Assembly: GCF_000321225.1 (NCBI RefSeq)
Contig: NW_004450661.1
Coordinates: 885,452 to 949,451 of the forward strand
Direction: 5' to 3'
From: Odobenus rosmarus divergens
Lineage: Eukaryota > Chordata > Mammalia > Carnivora > Odobenidae
Length of the DNA: 64,000 bases
A program made the position numbers and the translations under genes. Positions 61,603 to 64,000 of the stretch are shown piece after piece. The stretch's first letter is position 1; the number at the start of each line of letters is the position of its first letter. The notes under the pieces were generated by a model, which worked only from the letters and a program-made list of their open reading frames with translations, did not search any database and was not told the DNA's origin.

Positions 61603-64000
61603 GTAAGGGAATGAAATCTTTGTTTGAACAAAGCTCGTGGGCTTCTATTCTTCTTTCCATACTATCCCAGCAAGAGAAGGGGTTTTCTCACTAGTGAAGA
61701 GGCGAGGTAGGAGGTGCTAAGACCTAGACGTCAGACATGTCACAGTAAATATATGGGAAAGCTCAGCTAAATCCAGAGTCATTAGCTGGGGTCATACTGC
61801 TCCACACCCAGGGAAGACCCAGAACCAAAATTGGCAAGAATTCCCGTTTCTCAATTTGTTGGAAGCAAAGAAGGAAGATCCCAACACATTTGCTATTACT
61901 GACTGTGGTAAATGTCAACTTTTTTTTGTACGGGATTCACTCCATTATTAACTGGAAGCCATCATGCACCTACTATTCAGCTTTGACATCAATGTCAAAG
62001 TGAGAAAGGATTTTAGAGATAATGTAGTCTAAGTTTTCTTATTTCACCAATGAGGAAACTGAGTGTTAGAGAGGTCAAGTGACTTGCCCAAAGTCACATT
62101 GCTAGTTAGAGGCAGAACTGGAACTAAAATCCAGACCTCCTTATTTTAGTCCATTCATTCCACAAATATTCATAGATCATGTTCTTTGCATTGAGCCCTG
62201 GAAATCATGAGATTAATTACTCAGGGTTCCTGCTTTTAGAGAGCTTGTGGTTTTGTCAGGGAGACCGATGCCTAAACAATGCAGAGATATGAGAAATGAA
62301 ATAAGAGAAATGTTTTCAGGATATAATAGTACCCAAGAAGGAAGGAATGACTCCAGAGAAGAGGTGAACCAGGGAAATATTTATAATTACACAATTATTC
62401 TCCAGACTAATATGGGAGCAGGAACTATATTCTAGGGTGGGGATACAGCACAGGCAAAGACCTAGAGGCGTGATATAGTCTAACAAAATGGGTTTCCAAC
62501 TTTTTAATCTCAACTGCTTCATCCTCTTAAAAAAGTTTATTGAAAACGCCAAAGAACTTTTTATATTTACCGCATTAGGATTTACCATATTAGAAACGAA
62601 AACGGGAATCTTAAAATGTGTATGAATTTTAAAATAACAATAGTAAACCCATTACACATGAACCTAAATTACATATTTTTATGAAAAATAAGTCTATTTT
62701 TCCAAAAAAATAGTGAGGGGTGTAGCACTCTTTTACACTATGGCAAATCTTTCTAAAGTCTGAACAGAAGACAGCTAGATTCTCATATTTCCATCCGTTG
62801 TAATACATTGTTTTGGTTGAAGGGTATGAAGGAAAATCCAGCCTCACACAGATACATAGCTGGGAAAGGAAAGGCCTCATAGAACTTGTGAAAGGGCCTC
62901 AGGGACTCCCAGGGGTCCTCGGACCCCACGGTGAAGCCCCCTAAACTGTGCTATTCAGGCAGCTATTGCCACTGGAGCAAAGAGCACCCCGTACAAAGAG
63001 AACACACAACCTCGCAGGCCTTCATGAACATCTAATCCTGCAGTATAGATGGCTTGTATTTATTTATTTTTTTTATTTTTTTTTAACACTCACATCTAAG
63101 TAAGATTTTCTTTTTTTTTTTTTAAATATTTTATTTATTTATTTATTTGAGAGAGAGAGAGCATGAGAGGGGAAAGGGTCAGAGGGAGAAGCAGACTCCC
63201 TGCTGAGCAGGGAGCCCATCGTGGGACTCGATCCCGGGACTCCAGGATCATGACCTGAGCCGAAGGCAGTCGCTTAACCAACTGAGCCACCCAGGCGCCC
63301 CTAGATGGCTTGTATTTAGACAGAGAGATGGGCTGGGAGGGTGTGGAACAAGACCAAGAAGTTTATGGTGATGTAGAAGAGACTTCCTCAGCTCAGTCTT
63401 CCTTCCTCACATGTCATTGTACTGGGATTCAGTGTCTATGTTCAGGGCTCCTGATTGTCAAGGAAGTTGTTTTCATCAGCAGAGCAGGAGCCTGGGACAG
63501 ACAGCTGTGCATGCCAGGTGGTTTCCGGTGCTGAACTAATTTGAGATCATCTCACTCATTTATTCAGCAGACATTTGATAAGTTTCAGCTATGTGTGGAG
63601 CCCCGTGCTACAGGGGCAAAAAGAAGTAGGGCTCTTGCTCTTGAGGAGCTCACATATCAACCAGGAAGAGAGAGACATGTAGTAAATAACCCGCATGCAG
63701 CATGATAAAACTGTAACAGTGGTTTCTAAAATGGGACGCAGAGGAAAGAGAAGGAAACAATTATTCTGCCTGAAGTGGAACGGGGTAGGCTCCAAAGAAG
63801 AGGGACCACTTGAGCTGGGTTGGGAAGGATGCGTCATTTACCAGTTACAGTGGTAGGAATGATGAGGGGGAAGAAAAAACAGAAAGAAAAGGGTGTTTAA
63901 GGTAAAGGAATCAGAATGATTACAGGCCTCTGTGTCACGAACAATTGGGTGTAGCAGAGTATGACTGAAATGAAGCGATTGTGGCAGAGGAGTTCCAAAA
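61603..64000 (+). other. TRAF3IP3 intron after coding exon 6 (partial)
   Basis: No exon matching the next part of the protein is visible. The interval holds ordinary intronic DNA, with mixed-strand matter around 62040-62200 that reads like an old, decayed repeat, and one Can-SINE near 63.1-63.3 kb. Confidence 0.6.
63063..63301 (-). mobile_element. Can-SINE with unusual 3' tail
   Basis: Reverse-strand SINEC; exact TSD TAGATGGCTTGTATTTA at about 63046-63062 and 63302-63318. Between the TSD and the normal T-rich tail is an extra segment, aacactcacatctaagtaag (63085-63104), bounded by T runs. Confidence 0.92.

Overview
This is a stretch of mammalian nuclear DNA from a carnivore. More than two dozen tRNA-Lys-derived Can-SINE (SINEC) copies occur on both strands, most with an oligo-A/T tail, a TC/GA-rich segment and a target-site duplication (TSD). 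That family is confined to Carnivora. The subfamily style and the double 3' end of the L1 at 49.5-50.2 kb look like a caniform, perhaps arctoid (bear, pinniped or mustelid), but the sequence alone does not fix the species. Coding DNA is sparse and split into exons with GT-AG borders, so most long open frames are chance or repeat-derived.

Two genes are firmly recognised, both on the + strand. HSD11B1 (11-beta-hydroxysteroid dehydrogenase type 1) is complete: six coding exons between 17719 and 43830 join in frame to exactly 292 codons plus stop. Intron 4 is 21.9 kb and packed with repeats; the other four introns are 131 bp to 1.8 kb. TRAF3IP3 (T3JAM) starts at 58475 and runs off the right edge; six coding exons (58475-61602, 235 codons) are present, and the coiled-coil body and C-terminal membrane anchor lie beyond the window. 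The order HSD11B1 then TRAF3IP3, same strand, is that of human 1q32.2. The two genes do not form a pathway: one reactivates glucocorticoid in the ER lumen, the other is a lymphocyte TRAF3 adaptor.

Layout: 1-4.8 kb, decayed gammaretrovirus-like (class I) endogenous retrovirus material with a recognisable LTR (1920-2507), an env remnant split by a SINE, and gag/pol-like remnants downstream; 5-7.1 kb, AT-rich DNA without a recognisable gene; 7.1-10.2 kb, older ERV/LTR material, including an LTR inserted into a palindromic DNA element; 12.8-15.3 kb, a nearly full-length dead Tigger1 (pogo-type) DNA transposon carrying a SINE; 17.5-43.8 kb, HSD11B1 with its proximal promoter; 44-54 kb, intergenic DNA with a 204-bp tandem duplication, a CpG-rich patch and an L1 insertion; 54-58.4 kb, GC-richer DNA without a recognised gene, probably holding the 5' non-coding exons of TRAF3IP3; 58.4-61.6 kb, TRAF3IP3 exons; 61.6-64 kb, its next intron.

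Nothing here amounts to a new multi-gene system. The more interesting observations are lineage-specific changes in HSD11B1 (substrate-pocket residue 177, an extra glycosylation sequon, a proline in the membrane anchor), two very recent tandem duplications at the 3' end of HSD11B1, nested retroelements whose TSDs give their order of insertion, and an isolated CpG-rich patch between the genes.
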